Source of the DNA: Rahnella aquatilis CIP 78.65 = ATCC 33071 | GTDB lineage: Bacteria > Pseudomonadota > Gammaproteobacteria > Enterobacterales > Enterobacteriaceae | NCBI RefSeq assembly: GCF_000241955.1 | Contig: NC_016835.1 | Span: forward strand, 248,001 to 312,000 | DNA length: 64,000 bases | Reading direction: 5' to 3' | In this document: positions 43,745 through 53,836 of the stretch, piece by piece | How the letters are laid out: every line of letters begins with the position of its first letter | Position numbering within the stretch: the first letter of the stretch is position 1 | Program-made: the position numbers and the translations under genes | Notes under the pieces: generated by a model | The model's database searches: none | The model's input: only the letters and a program-made list of their open reading frames with translations | Told to the model about the DNA's origin: nothing

Positions 43745-44938
43745 ATGAGAGCATTGACTTATCACGGTCCCTACCGTGTCAGTGTTGATAATATGCCTGA
43801 CCCGACACTTCAGGCCAGCGATGATATTATTCTGAAAGTAACGGCAACGGCGATATGTGGTTCCGACCTGCATCTCTACCGCGGAAAAATACCGGGTACA
43901 CATCATGGTGATATATTTGGTCATGAATTTATGGGCGAAGTGGTCGAAGCCGGATCGGATGTGACTGCCGTCGCTAAAGGTGACCGCGTCGTTATTCCCT
44001 TTGTTATTGCCTGCGGGGAATGTTTTTTCTGCAAACTGAATCAGTATGCCGCCTGTGAAACCACTAACAGTGGCAAAGGTGCGGCACTCAATCCCAAAAA
44101 AATTACCCCTCCGGCGGCTTTGTTTGGCTACAGCGACTTGTACGGTGGAATTCCGGGCGGACAGGCTGAATATGTGCGCGTGCCGAAAGCCAATACAGGA
44201 CCTTTCAAAGTCCCGGATGGATTAGCCGATGAAAAAGTGCTGTTTTTATCCGACATATTACCCACAGCCTGGCAGGCGGTTAAAAACGCCGGACTGATGC
44301 CTGGCTCGAGTGTGGCGATCTTCGGGGCGGGACCAGTGGGGTTGTTAAGTGCCGCCTGTGCCCGGCTGGCGGGCGCTGAGCAGATATTTATGATTGACCA
44401 TCATCCGTACAGGCTGGCATTTGCTCAGGAACGATACGGGGTGATCCCGATTAATTTCGATGAAAATGACGATGCGGCGGCCTGGATTATTGAGCATACC
44501 GCGGGGCATCGCGGTGTTGATGCAGTAATCGATGCTGTCGGTTTTGAAGCCAAAGGCAGTGTCACCGAAACCATTCTGAGCAATCTGAAAATTGAAGGCA
44601 GCAGCGGGAAAGCGTTACGCCAGTGTATTGCTGCGGTACGCCGCGGCGGGATTGTCAGCGTACCGGGCGTCTACGCCGGATTTATCCACGGTTTTTTATT
44701 TGGCGATGCCTTTGATAAAGGGCTGACCTTTAAAATGGGACAGACCCACGTTCATGCTTATCTTCCTGATCTGCTGATGTTAATTGAAAGCGGGCAACTG
44801 AAACCTGAAGAAATTGTTACTCACCATATGCCGCTGGAAGATGCCGCGAAAGGGTATAGCCTCTTCGAGAAACGTCAGGAAGATTGCCGGAAAATCATTC
44901 TGTTACCCGGCACACCTTCCCGCGTATCAGCAGCATAG
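43745..44938 (+). CDS. Zinc-dependent alcohol dehydrogenase (formaldehyde dehydrogenase-like subgroup)
   Basis: The protein has 397 residues. Catalytic zinc ligands are in [14 protein letters not shown] and FGHEFMGEV. The structural zinc site [15 protein letters not shown] has all four cysteines. The Rossmann motif is [17 protein letters not shown] (about 191-207). The extended insert ([22 protein letters not shown]) and the length place it with the glutathione-independent formaldehyde dehydrogenase-like group of uncertain substrate. A purine-rich RBS (AAAGGAAAA) precedes the ATG. It stands alone. Confidence 0.88.
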   Translation: MRALTYHGPYRVSVDNMPDPTLQASDDIILKVTATAICGSDLHLYRGKIPGTHHGDIFGHEFMGEVVEAGSDVTAVAKGDRVVIPFVIACGECFFCKLNQYAACETTNSGKGAALNPKKITPPAALFGYSDLYGGIPGGQAEYVRVPKANTGPFKVPDGLADEKVLFLSDILPTAWQAVKNAGLMPGSSVAIFGAGPVGLLSAACARLAGAEQIFMIDHHPYRLAFAQERYGVIPINFDENDDAAAWIIEHTAGHRGVDAVIDAVGFEAKGSVTETILSNLKIEGSSGKALRQCIAAVRRGGIVSVPGVYAGFIHGFLFGDAFDKGLTFKMGQTHVHAYLPDLLMLIESGQLKPEEIVTHHMPLEDAAKGYSLFEKRQEDCRKIILLPGTPSRVSAA

Positions 44939-44971
44939 ATCTGCCCTGGTCATGTGAAGTTCCTCTTTCCT

Positions 44972-47482
44972 TTAAGAAGGGGATGAGGCTATCAGGATGA
45001 CGGGGGAGAAACCCGGCCATGCCGCCATATCTAACCGGCCAGCGGACGTCATTTCTTTATTACTGAACAGTTCGCGGTAGTGCCGGTAAGCCAGTTGTGG
45101 CGGCAATACGATCTCCGTCTGCGGGAACGTCTGCGCCTGTAAACCCAGCACCAGACGCCGTGCCACAACAATCACGGCGTCATCATTATTCACACGCGCA
45201 AACGCGATGACGTTTTCGCCGTGATCCCCGCTTGCACTGAGCGGAACGTAGTCGCCCTGCTGAAACAGCGCGGGCTTTTGCTGGCGAAGCCCGGCGAGTG
45301 CCGACACAAGGTATTGCTTCAGCTGGCCGTTCAGCCAGCTTTCTGGCTTGTCCCCCGCCGGTTTTTTATCCTGCATTAACAGCCGTTCCAGCCCGGTGAA
45401 ATCCGGCAGACGGCGGTTATCCGGGTCAACAAGACTGAAATTCAGCGCTTCGCTGCCCTGATAGATATCCGGTACACCCGGTGCCATCAGTTTGATTACC
45501 GTCTGGGTCAGGCTGTTCACCAGACCGGCATGGATAAATGGCTGGATCGACGCGTGAAAATCTTGCAGGAATAACCGGTTTTCCGGTGAAAGCAGGTGAT
45601 GCGCGTAGTCCAGCACTGCCTTTTCATAGTCTTCGTTGTTGTCATCCCAGTTGGTACGCAGCTTGGCTTCACGCAGCGCTTTTTCGACGAAACTCTGAAA
45701 TCTCTCGTCGAGTTCCTGTAAACCCTGTGCATCTTCCGGTGTCAGCGTGGCCGGCCATGCGCCCGCCAGCGCCTGATACAGCATCCATGTCAGCGCAGGG
45801 CGCGGGGCCGGGCCATCGGCAAGCATCATCACGTGTGACTCATTCATCCGGTGCCAGCGTTTCACGCATGCGGCCCACTCTTGCGGCGCTTCAGTCAGCG
45901 TAAACAGTCGGGCGCGGGCATCTTCACCCCGTTTGGTGTCATGCGTGGATGTCGCGGAAAGCGCTTCCGGCTGTTCTTCGCGACGTTTTATCATCCCGGT
46001 ATGGAAGCGGCTGAGGGAGAAGGTACGAATTAACGGTTCAGCGCCCACTTCATTCAGCGCCAGTTCCATGTTCTGGCGGAAGAAAAGCGTGTCCTCCACC
46101 GATTTTGCCATCAGCGGTCCGGTCAGTTGCTGGAAACGTGTGCGGAATAAACCGGCCTGCGATGATGATACTGCGGAGGTTTCCCCACAAAGAATACGCA
46201 CCAGAAACGCGAGGATTTCAGGCTGAACGGCAAGGGGTGAGGTACTGATCTTGCGCTGGATCTTGTGCAAAAGCGTAGAGTCTTCCGCGGGCATCCCCTG
46301 TTCAGTGCCGTAAGTGCGGTACACCGGAAATGCGATCAGTAATTCGCACAGGGCGGTACGGACATCGTTTTCGTCATACCCCGTGCCTTCGGTCGCGGCG
46401 ATGCCGGTAGCCAGTTTCCACAACGTGGTGAACTCGCCTGCAAAATTTTTCTCCACCATCATCAGCTTGGCCGCGCGCAGTTCGTTGCGTATGTCCACCG
46501 GCTTGCCGACCACGTTGTCGTAAAGCTCACTCAGCACCGCCATATTCTCATCATTGACCAGCACATCCGAAAGCGAGGCAATAAACTCATAACCGGTGGT
46601 GCCGGAGACCGGCCAGTCCGGCGGCAGGCGCTCGTCTTTGCCCAGAATTTTCTCTACCGTGATATAGCAGTCTGCCCCGGCTTTCTCCCGCAGGCGTTCA
46701 AGATACGCTTTGGGATCGGCCAGACCGTCCACATGATCGACCCGCAGGCCATCGGCCACACCGGAGCGGACCAGTTCGAGGATCAGCCGGTGCGTATCAT
46801 CGAAAACCCCGTCGTCTTCCACGCGCACACCCGCGAGACCGGTGATTTCGAAAAAGCGCCGGTACGAGAGTTCGCGGGGCGCATCCCGCCAGCACATCAG
46901 CCGGTAGGGCTGGCGCTCATGTAATTCAGTCAGTTCTGTTTTGCTCAGGCCGCCTGTTCTCACCGCCGTGAGGGTGCCGGGCGCAACGGGATAATACGTG
47001 TCGAAATAAGCGAAAGTGGGCTGACCGGTTTTGGGATCAGACTTGAGCGTAATATCGCCTTTTTCCAGCGCCTCCTCAAACGAATCTCCGAGAAAAGGCA
47101 GCGTCAGCCGACGCGACCAGTCGATGTCAAAATGCCGCGCATAACGGCTTTTTTCGCCGTGTTCAATGACGTCGCGCCACCATGGATTCTCCAGGGAAGC
47201 CGCCATATGGTTAGGCACAATGTCGAGGATCAGCCCGATCCCCGCTGTTTTCAGCGCCTGTGCCATACGGTCGAAACCTTCGCGCCCGCCAATTGACGGG
47301 TCAATTTCGTTGGCGTCAGTAATATCGTAGCCGTGTGTGGAGCCAGAGGTCGCTGTAAACACCGGGGAAGCATAAAGATGGCTGATCCCAAGCTGTTTTA
47401 AATAGGGGATAAGCCCTGTCGCGGTATCAAAGTCCAGTCCATTACGGAACTGAATGCGGTAAGTCGCAGTAGGGATTTTCAC
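44972..47482 (-). CDS. treY: Malto-oligosyltrehalose synthase
   Basis: The protein has 836 residues and is a GH13 enzyme. The N-terminus has TATYRIQFRNGLDFDTA and HLYASPVFTATSGSTHGYD. Catalytic region motifs are LDIVPNHMA, GLRVDHVDGLADP (nucleophile Asp) and ITVEKILGKDE (acid Glu). It turns the reducing-end glucose of maltodextrin into a terminal trehalosyl unit, which TreZ then releases. It overlaps treZ by 4 bp, and the two are coupled. The pair gives a maltodextrin-based, UDP-glucose-free route to the osmoprotectant trehalose. Confidence 0.94.
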   Translation of the reverse strand: MKIPTATYRIQFRNGLDFDTATGLIPYLKQLGISHLYASPVFTATSGSTHGYDITDANEIDPSIGGREGFDRMAQALKTAGIGLILDIVPNHMAASLENPWWRDVIEHGEKSRYARHFDIDWSRRLTLPFLGDSFEEALEKGDITLKSDPKTGQPTFAYFDTYYPVAPGTLTAVRTGGLSKTELTELHERQPYRLMCWRDAPRELSYRRFFEITGLAGVRVEDDGVFDDTHRLILELVRSGVADGLRVDHVDGLADPKAYLERLREKAGADCYITVEKILGKDERLPPDWPVSGTTGYEFIASLSDVLVNDENMAVLSELYDNVVGKPVDIRNELRAAKLMMVEKNFAGEFTTLWKLATGIAATEGTGYDENDVRTALCELLIAFPVYRTYGTEQGMPAEDSTLLHKIQRKISTSPLAVQPEILAFLVRILCGETSAVSSSQAGLFRTRFQQLTGPLMAKSVEDTLFFRQNMELALNEVGAEPLIRTFSLSRFHTGMIKRREEQPEALSATSTHDTKRGEDARARLFTLTEAPQEWAACVKRWHRMNESHVMMLADGPAPRPALTWMLYQALAGAWPATLTPEDAQGLQELDERFQSFVEKALREAKLRTNWDDNNEDYEKAVLDYAHHLLSPENRLFLQDFHASIQPFIHAGLVNSLTQTVIKLMAPGVPDIYQGSEALNFSLVDPDNRRLPDFTGLERLLMQDKKPAGDKPESWLNGQLKQYLVSALAGLRQQKPALFQQGDYVPLSASGDHGENVIAFARVNNDDAVIVVARRLVLGLQAQTFPQTEIVLPPQLAYRHYRELFSNKEMTSAGRLDMAAWPGFSPVILIASSPS

Positions 47483-49266
47483 GGTATGACTCCTGGCGCA
47501 AGACGGACAATAAGGGAGCAGGGCGCTGAAATCGCCGCATCCTGCGGCCAGGCGAAGAGAGTTTCTCCCGGCAGTTCAGGAAGCGGATGCGTGTCTTTGC
47601 CGATATTAAGTACCAGCGAAAGTGTGCCACGGGGGAATACCCATTTAACCGCGAGAAAACCGGCTGAGGTTTCCACGATCTGGCCGACTTCGCCTTTGGC
47701 GGGCGTCAGTAAAGGCACAATATGTTTCCGGCGCAGCGCCAGCAGCCTGCGGGTCAACGCCAGCGTGTTTTGGCTTTCGGGATATGTCAGCTTTTGCCAG
47801 TCAAGTTTCGAGTTTTCGAACGTGCTGAGGGCATTAGGGTCGGGTACCGCCTGGCTGCCGTAACCGCTGTGCCCTTCAAATTCACGGGCCCGGCCCTCGC
47901 GGACTGCCTGCGCCAGTTCCCCTTCAAAGTCGGTGAAGAACAGGAACGGATGGGTTTCGCCATATTCTTCGCCCATAAACAGCAGCGGGATATGCGGCGA
48001 TAACAGTAAAGCGGCAAGCAGAATGTGCGTTCGTTCAGCGCCAGCCAGGGTGAGCAGCCGGTCGCCGTGTGCACGGTTGCCAATCTGGTCGTGATTTTGA
48101 ATGAAATCAACAAAGGCCACCGGTGGCTGCCTGCGGCTGACCGCTCCGCGCGGTTGACCTGTTTGCGGCGATTTTTCGCCCTGATAGGCGAAACCTTCTG
48201 CTAATGCGCGTGCAGCCAGTTTCTCAGGATTTTGCGCGAAATCCTGATAATAGGCGTGCGTTTCACCGGTACTGAGAACATGGATGGCATTATGGAAATC
48301 ATCATTCCATTCGGCGGTAAACAGCGGCACGGTGCCGTCGGCATTGCGCGGGTGCAAAAAGGTGACGTTGCGGCTGTCTTCAGTGGTCAGATGCACCGGG
48401 CGGTCGGTGATCTCTTCGCGAATTCGTTCGGCGATTTCAATCAGGATATGCGGGGAAGAGGTGTCTTGCATCTGGTCGATGGCATCAAAGCGCAGGCCGT
48501 CAAGCCGATATTCTTTTAACCAGTACAGCGGCGCTTCCACAATGTAGCAACGGGCCGCGTCGTTTTGATAATCGATGCCCGCCCCCCAGGCTGTCATGCG
48601 TTGTGAATCGAAGAAATCCGGCGCGAGCAGCGGCAGATAATTCCCTTCCGGGCCAAAATGGTTGAGCACGATATCCAGCACTACCGAGATGCCGACACCG
48701 TGCGCCGCATCGACAAACGCCTTGAAATCATCCGGCGAGCCGTAAGCGGAGTGAGGTGCGTAGAGCAAGACACCGTCATAGCCCCAGCCGCGCTGGCCAC
48801 CAAATTGCGAGAGCGGCAGCACTTCTATCATGGTGATGCCGGTTTCAGCCAGATAAGCGAGTTTTGCCTGCGCGGCGCTGAAAGTCCCTTCGGGTGTGAA
48901 TGTCCCGATATGCATTTCATAGATGACCGTTTCTTCCCACGGGCGGCCTTTCCAGTCGTGATTTCGCCATGCATAGCCAGATGACGAGGTGACCAGAGAA
49001 GGGCCGTTGACGTCCGCCAGTTGGGCGCGCGAGGCGGGATCAGGAACCGGCAGGCCATCGGCCAGAATGAACTGGTATTCCTCACCGGGAGAAACACCCG
49101 TTGCCACAAACTCAAACCAGCCGTTTTCCGTCGGCAGCATTTCCCTGTTTTCGCCGGAAAGCCGTAGTGTCATTTTGTCCTGGCCGGGTGCCCGTACCCG
49201 AAAGCGAACTGTCCCGGCGGAAATGAAACTGGCCCCCCAGCTTGTCATAAATGCATCGCGTTGCAT
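47479..49266 (-). CDS. treZ: Malto-oligosyltrehalose trehalohydrolase
   Basis: The start at ATG 49266 has GAGG 7 bp ahead and gives 595 residues; a frame to 49281 has no RBS. An N-terminal beta-sandwich (about 1-95) precedes the GH13 barrel, with VIYEMHIGTFTPEGTF, VVLDIVLNHFGPEGNY, LRFDAIDQMQD (nucleophile) and TEDSRN. It cleaves the trehalosyl unit made by TreY, releasing free trehalose. No debranching enzyme gene (glgX/treX) is adjacent. Confidence 0.94.
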   Translation of the reverse strand: MQRDAFMTSWGASFISAGTVRFRVRAPGQDKMTLRLSGENREMLPTENGWFEFVATGVSPGEEYQFILADGLPVPDPASRAQLADVNGPSLVTSSSGYAWRNHDWKGRPWEETVIYEMHIGTFTPEGTFSAAQAKLAYLAETGITMIEVLPLSQFGGQRGWGYDGVLLYAPHSAYGSPDDFKAFVDAAHGVGISVVLDIVLNHFGPEGNYLPLLAPDFFDSQRMTAWGAGIDYQNDAARCYIVEAPLYWLKEYRLDGLRFDAIDQMQDTSSPHILIEIAERIREEITDRPVHLTTEDSRNVTFLHPRNADGTVPLFTAEWNDDFHNAIHVLSTGETHAYYQDFAQNPEKLAARALAEGFAYQGEKSPQTGQPRGAVSRRQPPVAFVDFIQNHDQIGNRAHGDRLLTLAGAERTHILLAALLLSPHIPLLFMGEEYGETHPFLFFTDFEGELAQAVREGRAREFEGHSGYGSQAVPDPNALSTFENSKLDWQKLTYPESQNTLALTRRLLALRRKHIVPLLTPAKGEVGQIVETSAGFLAVKWVFPRGTLSLVLNIGKDTHPLPELPGETLFAWPQDAAISAPCSLIVRLAPGVIP

Positions 49267-49411
49267 CGATTTACCTCGCAAAAGATTGAGCGATAAAGCA
49301 GGCAGTTAGCAAACGAATAATAATGATAGACGAGGATGAGCAGAAGAGGAGTCTGTCGGCTATTATGCCCCGGTGAAAACCGGGGCATTAACGGCAAAGA
49401 TTAAGCTGACA

Positions 49412-49603
49412 TCAAGAAGAAGAGGTGAAAAATACAATGGAAATAACAAAAGAGACAAGGGTCCCGATGAGCAGCATGCATTTGTGGGGAGTAAAGAACT
49501 TCTTGCTGGTGTTGCCTTTATGCGCCTTCACCAATAGCCACAGCATCACAATGCCAACGATAATAAATATAATGCCACCTGATATACTCGCGACTGGAGC
49601 CAT
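49412..49603 (-). CDS. Small two-helix membrane protein
   Basis: The protein has 63 residues with helices at about 5-24 (SISGGIIFIIVGIVMLWLLV) and about 43-60, and a short basic loop (KAHKGNTSKKFFTPHK). A good RBS (AAGGAGA) precedes the ATG. A perfect hairpin without a T-run (ATGCCCCGG at 49364-49372 with its complement ending at 49387) lies between it and treZ. The function is unknown. Confidence 0.6.
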   Translation of the reverse strand: MAPVASISGGIIFIIVGIVMLWLLVKAHKGNTSKKFFTPHKCMLLIGTLVSFVISIVFFTSSS

Positions 49604-49909
49604 ATAATTCTCCTTTTTACCGATAAATTTTAATTATAGCTCAGCATCTGAGAAGCGTTTTCCGATTGATATTCACGGTTATCACTGAAACTCATCTCAG
49701 GCGATCTGTGTTGCCCGACCCGCCGCAGTGTGCAGTTCTGACTGTACTGATGCAGCCGACCAAACGTATAATATACCGCCGCGATAATTGCGCGGTGGCA
49801 CTACCGGTTTTACGGTGACTTAAGTGAAATAAGCCGTGTAACAAATCGGTTTCTATAAAAAATGAATTTCAGCCGCAGATAATAATCACACAATACCTAA
49901 GGGAATTAA
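49604..49909 (+). promoter_or_regulatory. 306-bp intergenic region before the binding-protein gene
   Basis: It is bounded by divergent genes and holds no protein frame. A TATAATATA stretch near 49771 could serve as a -10 box for the rightward gene, with an adjacent imperfect GC palindrome (about 49780-49802). A ribosome site (TAAGGGAA) lies near 49898-49905. No cobalamin box or Fur box was recognised. Confidence 0.3.
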
Positions 49910-51016
49910 ATGAAGTTACTTCATGGTTTGCTTTTTATGCTGTCAGTCGTGATTACCGGGCAGTCCGGTGCCGCAACAACCACACTGACTGATGTCCTCG
50001 GAAATAAAATAACCTTAGAGACCCCGGTGAAAAGAGCGGTATTAGGTTTCTATTTTGAAGATTATATGGCGGTCGGCGGTGAACAGGCGTTTGATCATAT
50101 TGTCGGTATCTCCCGTGAAGCCTGGCATGGCAAGGTTCCTGCGAACTGGGACATGTATATTAAATACCGTCCGTCCATCGCCAGCATTCCGGATATCGGC
50201 GAAATCGACCTGCACAACGTGTCACTGGAAAAAGTGATTAGCCTGAAACCGGATGTGGTTATTTTAGCCAGCTGGCAGTACGCTGCCCTGAAGTATGAAG
50301 TTACCCAGCTTCAGAGCCTGAATATCCCGGTGGTTGTGCTCGATTACAATGATCAGACGGTGGAAAATCATGTGAAATCCACGGAAATCATCGGGATATT
50401 AACCGGCCAGACTGACCGCGCGCATGAGCTTGCCCAGCTTTATAAAAATAACATCACGCTGATTGAAGACAGGATCAGACAGGCGAATCTGCCTAAGCCA
50501 AAAGTCTATATTGAGTTTGGCAATAAAGGTCCGGCGGAGTATTCATTTACCTATGGCGAAAATATGTGGGGCGTAATGTTGCGTCTCGCTGGCGGTGAAA
50601 ATATTGCAGCACCTTTCGTTAAACAGTGGGGTGAAATTAACCCTGAGCAGTTGCTGGTCGCCAAACCGGATGTCATTTTTATTTCCGGCAGGGAGAACAA
50701 TAAAGTCGATACGGCGTTAGAAATGGGCATCGGGGTCAATGAAGCCACCGCAAGAGCAAAACTCAACGGATTCGCTCAGCGTGACGGCTGGCGTTCATTA
50801 CCGGCCATTAAAAACGACAAACTCTTCGGGGTTTATCAGGGGGCATCGCGTACGCTGGTCGATTTCACCATGGTGCAGTTTATTGCAAAGTCCCTTTATC
50901 CTGATTTATTCAGGGATATTGACCCGGTGAAAAATTATCACGATTATTATAAAAAATATCTGCCCGTCATGCCGGTGGGCACCTTTGCATTATCGGCCAG
51001 CGGAGAGCCACACTGA
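49910..51016 (+). CDS. Orphan class III periplasmic binding protein (iron/cobalamin type)
   Basis: The protein has 368 residues. A signal peptide ends near SGAA (residue 22). The TroA/FecB-type fold starts TTLTDVLGNKITLETPVKRA, with LEKVISLKPDVVILASW in the N-lobe and EINPEQLLVAKPDVIFISGR in the C-lobe. No permease or ATPase gene is adjacent, so it must use a transporter encoded elsewhere. It is longer than FecB, and its linker region has several aromatic residues (NWDMYIKYRPSI). Ferric siderophore, haem or a corrinoid are all possible ligands. Confidence 0.8.
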   Translation: MKLLHGLLFMLSVVITGQSGAATTTLTDVLGNKITLETPVKRAVLGFYFEDYMAVGGEQAFDHIVGISREAWHGKVPANWDMYIKYRPSIASIPDIGEIDLHNVSLEKVISLKPDVVILASWQYAALKYEVTQLQSLNIPVVVLDYNDQTVENHVKSTEIIGILTGQTDRAHELAQLYKNNITLIEDRIRQANLPKPKVYIEFGNKGPAEYSFTYGENMWGVMLRLAGGENIAAPFVKQWGEINPEQLLVAKPDVIFISGRENNKVDTALEMGIGVNEATARAKLNGFAQRDGWRSLPAIKNDKLFGVYQGASRTLVDFTMVQFIAKSLYPDLFRDIDPVKNYHDYYKKYLPVMPVGTFALSASGEPH

Positions 51017-51413
51017 TCGTGGATTTCTCCTGTTGAACAGTCCGCAGACTTTAGCAATATAACGGCTTCCATGACGGGGAGCCGTTTGCTTAGGTGCCCT
51101 CACCGTACGGCAGTCGTAGCAGGAAGAGGCTAACGACGTATCAGTCTTCACTGGGTGCCCGGATGCGCCAAACTCCGGCAGATCATACCGATGAACACGA
51201 CAGCCTGCATCGGCAAATATCGGGTCGCGGTGCCCGCCTGATAAATATCACCGTTTACTGGCCGGTATCGTTAAATCATCTTCTTATATTTTATTTAAAA
51301 GAATATTAAATTTAATTCGTCAATAAAAATATTCCCATTCTTCTGGCGGCTTCAAGGTAAATTTTGTCTGAGCACGATATATTGCCAGCTTGTCAGATTT
51401 CGGATGCCCGGGA
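51017..51413 (+). other. Intergenic region with terminator, before btsS
   Basis: The first part holds a terminator hairpin for the binding-protein gene at 51061-51084. The rest (51090-51413) has no convincing gene; it becomes AT-rich from 51280 to 51360 and presumably carries the btsS promoter. No operator was recognised. Confidence 0.45.
51061..51084 (+). terminator. Terminator after the orphan binding protein
   Basis: AACGGCT (51061-51067) pairs with AGCCGTT, extended by a CC/GG pair, and is followed by TGCTT. The T-run is short. Confidence 0.5.
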
Positions 51414-53102
51414 ATGTACGAATTTAATTTAATATTACTGCTGTTACAACAAATGTGCGTGTTTTTGGTAATAGCCTGGCTGATGAGCAAAACGCGGTTA
51501 TTTATTCCGCTGGTGCAGGTGACGGTGCGTCTTCCGCATAAGCTGTTGTGCTATATCACGTTTTCCATTTTTTGCATTATGGGAACCTACTTTGGCCTGC
51601 ATATCGAAGATTCTATTGCCAATACCCGTGCGATTGGTGCGGTGATGGGCGGGTTACTCGGCGGCCCGGTGGTCGGGGGATTAGTGGGGCTGACCGGCGG
51701 GATCCACCGTTACTCGATGGGCGGTATGACCGCGCTAAGTTGCATGATTTCAACCATCGCTGAGGGGTTATTAGGCGGTCTGGTACACAGCGTTTTGATC
51801 AAACGCGGGCGCATCGATAAGTTATTTAATCCGCTGGTCGCGGCCGGTGTCACCTTTGTCGCAGAAATACTGCAAATGCTGATCATCCTGCTTATTGCCC
51901 GTCCGTTTCACGATGCGCTTAATCTGGTCAGCAGTATTGCCGCGCCGATGATGGTGACGAATACCCTCGGGGCCGCGATGTTTATGCGTATCCTGCTGGA
52001 TAAGCGGGCAATGTTCGAAAAATACACTTCGGCATTTTCGGCCACCGCGCTAAAAGTAGCCGCTTCGACGGAAGGTATTTTGCGCCGCGGCTTTAACGAA
52101 GAGAACAGCATGAAAGTGGCACAGGTGCTGCTCAAAGAGCTGGATATCGGGGCCGTGGCAATTACCGATCGTGATAAATTGCTGGCCTTTACCGGTATCG
52201 GCGATGATCACCATCTGGTGGGCAAACCCATCGCATCGCAATATACCTGGCGCGCCATTGAGAACGATGAAGTGGTGTATGCCGACGGCAACGAGATGCC
52301 TTACCGCTGTTCGCTGCATCCCAGCTGCAAGCTGGGTTCAACGCTGGTGATCCCGCTGCGGGGCGAAAATCAGCGGGTGATTGGCACGATCAAATTGTAT
52401 GAAGTCCGCAACCGGCTGTTCAGCTCCATTAACCGGACACTGGGAGAAGGGATTGCCCAGTTGCTGTCGGCGCAGATCCTGGCCGGTAAATTTGAGCAAC
52501 AGAAGGCTTTGCTGGCACAGTCTGAAATCAAACTTTTGCATGCGCAGGTAAACCCGCATTTCTTATTCAATGCCCTTAATACCCTGATGGCGGTGATCCG
52601 CCACGACAGCGATAAGGCCGGACAACTGGTGCAGTATCTGTCGACGTTCTTTCGCAAGAATCTCAAACGATCCTCCGAGAGTGTCACTCTGGCCGATGAG
52701 CTTGAGCATGTGAATGCTTATCTGCAAATTGAGCTGGCAAGATTTCCGACGCAACTGAAGGTGGATTTACAGGTGCCGGAGGCCTTTTCTGATCAGAGCC
52801 TGCCTGCTTTCACCCTGCAACCATTAGTGGAAAATGCCATCAAACATGGCACTTCTCAGTTGCTGAGCAATGGCAATATTATTATTCGTGCCTACAGTGA
52901 GGGCGAAATGGTGATCGTCGAGGTGGAAGACAACGCCGGGTTATATCAGCCGGAAGAAAGCGGTGACGGGTTAGGTATGAGCCTGGTCGATAAGCGCCTG
53001 CGGGCGCGCTTTGGCGATGATTATGGCATTACGGTTAGCTGTAAACCGGATGATTTCACCCGCGTCACGTTACGCCTGCCGGTTGAGGGAGCAACATGTT
53101 AA
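51414..53102 (+). CDS. btsS: Pyruvate-sensing histidine kinase BtsS (YehU)
   Basis: The start at ATG 51414 gives 562 residues (E. coli 561) and the N-terminus [20 protein letters not shown], as in E. coli. A six-helix 5TMR-LYT membrane domain (about 1-200) is followed by a GAF-like region and a LytS-type kinase with the phosphorylated histidine in [14 protein letters not shown] and the ATP site in [10 protein letters not shown]. BtsS binds external pyruvate with high affinity. It overlaps btsR by 7 bp. Identity with E. coli is strikingly high in the membrane domain. Confidence 0.96.
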   Translation: MYEFNLILLLLQQMCVFLVIAWLMSKTRLFIPLVQVTVRLPHKLLCYITFSIFCIMGTYFGLHIEDSIANTRAIGAVMGGLLGGPVVGGLVGLTGGIHRYSMGGMTALSCMISTIAEGLLGGLVHSVLIKRGRIDKLFNPLVAAGVTFVAEILQMLIILLIARPFHDALNLVSSIAAPMMVTNTLGAAMFMRILLDKRAMFEKYTSAFSATALKVAASTEGILRRGFNEENSMKVAQVLLKELDIGAVAITDRDKLLAFTGIGDDHHLVGKPIASQYTWRAIENDEVVYADGNEMPYRCSLHPSCKLGSTLVIPLRGENQRVIGTIKLYEVRNRLFSSINRTLGEGIAQLLSAQILAGKFEQQKALLAQSEIKLLHAQVNPHFLFNALNTLMAVIRHDSDKAGQLVQYLSTFFRKNLKRSSESVTLADELEHVNAYLQIELARFPTQLKVDLQVPEAFSDQSLPAFTLQPLVENAIKHGTSQLLSNGNIIIRAYSEGEMVIVEVEDNAGLYQPEESGDGLGMSLVDKRLRARFGDDYGITVSCKPDDFTRVTLRLPVEGATC

Positions 53103-53815
53103 GAGTTCTTATTGTCGATGATGAGCCGCTGGCGCTGGAAAATTTACGCTTACAGCTTCAGGATGAAAGTGATATTGACATTGTCGGTGAGTGTACCAAC
53201 GCGATTGAAGCGATCGGCGTGATCCATAAAATCCGCCCCGACATTGTGTTTCTGGATATTCAGATGCCGCGCATCAGCGGGCTGGAAATGGTCGGCATGC
53301 TCGATCAGCAACATCGGCCGCACATCGTTTTCCTCACCGCGTTCGAGGAGTATGCGGTGCAGGCGTTTGAACAGTGCGCGTTTGACTACCTGCTCAAACC
53401 CATTCAGGCGGCGCGGCTTCAGAAAACGCTGGCCAGATTGCGTCTGGGCTATCAGACGCAGGATGTCTCGCAGTTACCGCAATATCAGCAGCCGCTGAAG
53501 TTTATCCCGTGTATCAGCAGCAACCGTATCTGGCTGTTGCAGATGGAAGATGTGGCCTATGTCAGCAGCCGGGTCGGCGGGGTGTATGTCACCGGCCAGG
53601 ATGGCAAAGAGACGTTTACGGAACTGACATTACGCACGCTGGAAGTCCGCACGCCGTTGTTACGTTGTCACCGGCAGTATCTGGTGAACATGGATTATCT
53701 GAAAGAAATCCGGCTGGAAGATAAAAACCAGGCTGAACTGTTATTGCGTGATGGTCAGATTGTGCCGGTCAGCCGCCGCTATCTTAAATCGCTGAAAGAG
53801 ACGGTGGGGCTGTAA
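53096..53815 (+). CDS. btsR: LytTR response regulator BtsR (YehT)
   Basis: The protein has 239 residues, the same length as E. coli BtsR. The receiver domain begins [14 protein letters not shown] with phospho-Asp54 in [14 protein letters not shown] LytTR DNA-binding domain (about 135-239) ends in [19 protein letters not shown] and [11 protein letters not shown]. With BtsS it activates the pyruvate importer gene btsT, which here is encoded 1.3 kb away on the opposite strand. Confidence 0.96.
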   Translation: MLRVLIVDDEPLALENLRLQLQDESDIDIVGECTNAIEAIGVIHKIRPDIVFLDIQMPRISGLEMVGMLDQQHRPHIVFLTAFEEYAVQAFEQCAFDYLLKPIQAARLQKTLARLRLGYQTQDVSQLPQYQQPLKFIPCISSNRIWLLQMEDVAYVSSRVGGVYVTGQDGKETFTELTLRTLEVRTPLLRCHRQYLVNMDYLKEIRLEDKNQAELLLRDGQIVPVSRRYLKSLKETVGL

Positions 53816-53836
53816 ACCCCGCCGCTTTTCTTTGGG

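Noticed and set aside
49690..49909. Cobalamin riboswitch before the orphan binding protein
   Set aside because: The B12-box and the conserved core sequences could not be found; only an imperfect GC palindrome is present.
51094..51309. Small gene of 71 codons between the binding protein and btsS
   Set aside because: No RBS, basic low-complexity translation, and it starts within the terminator region.
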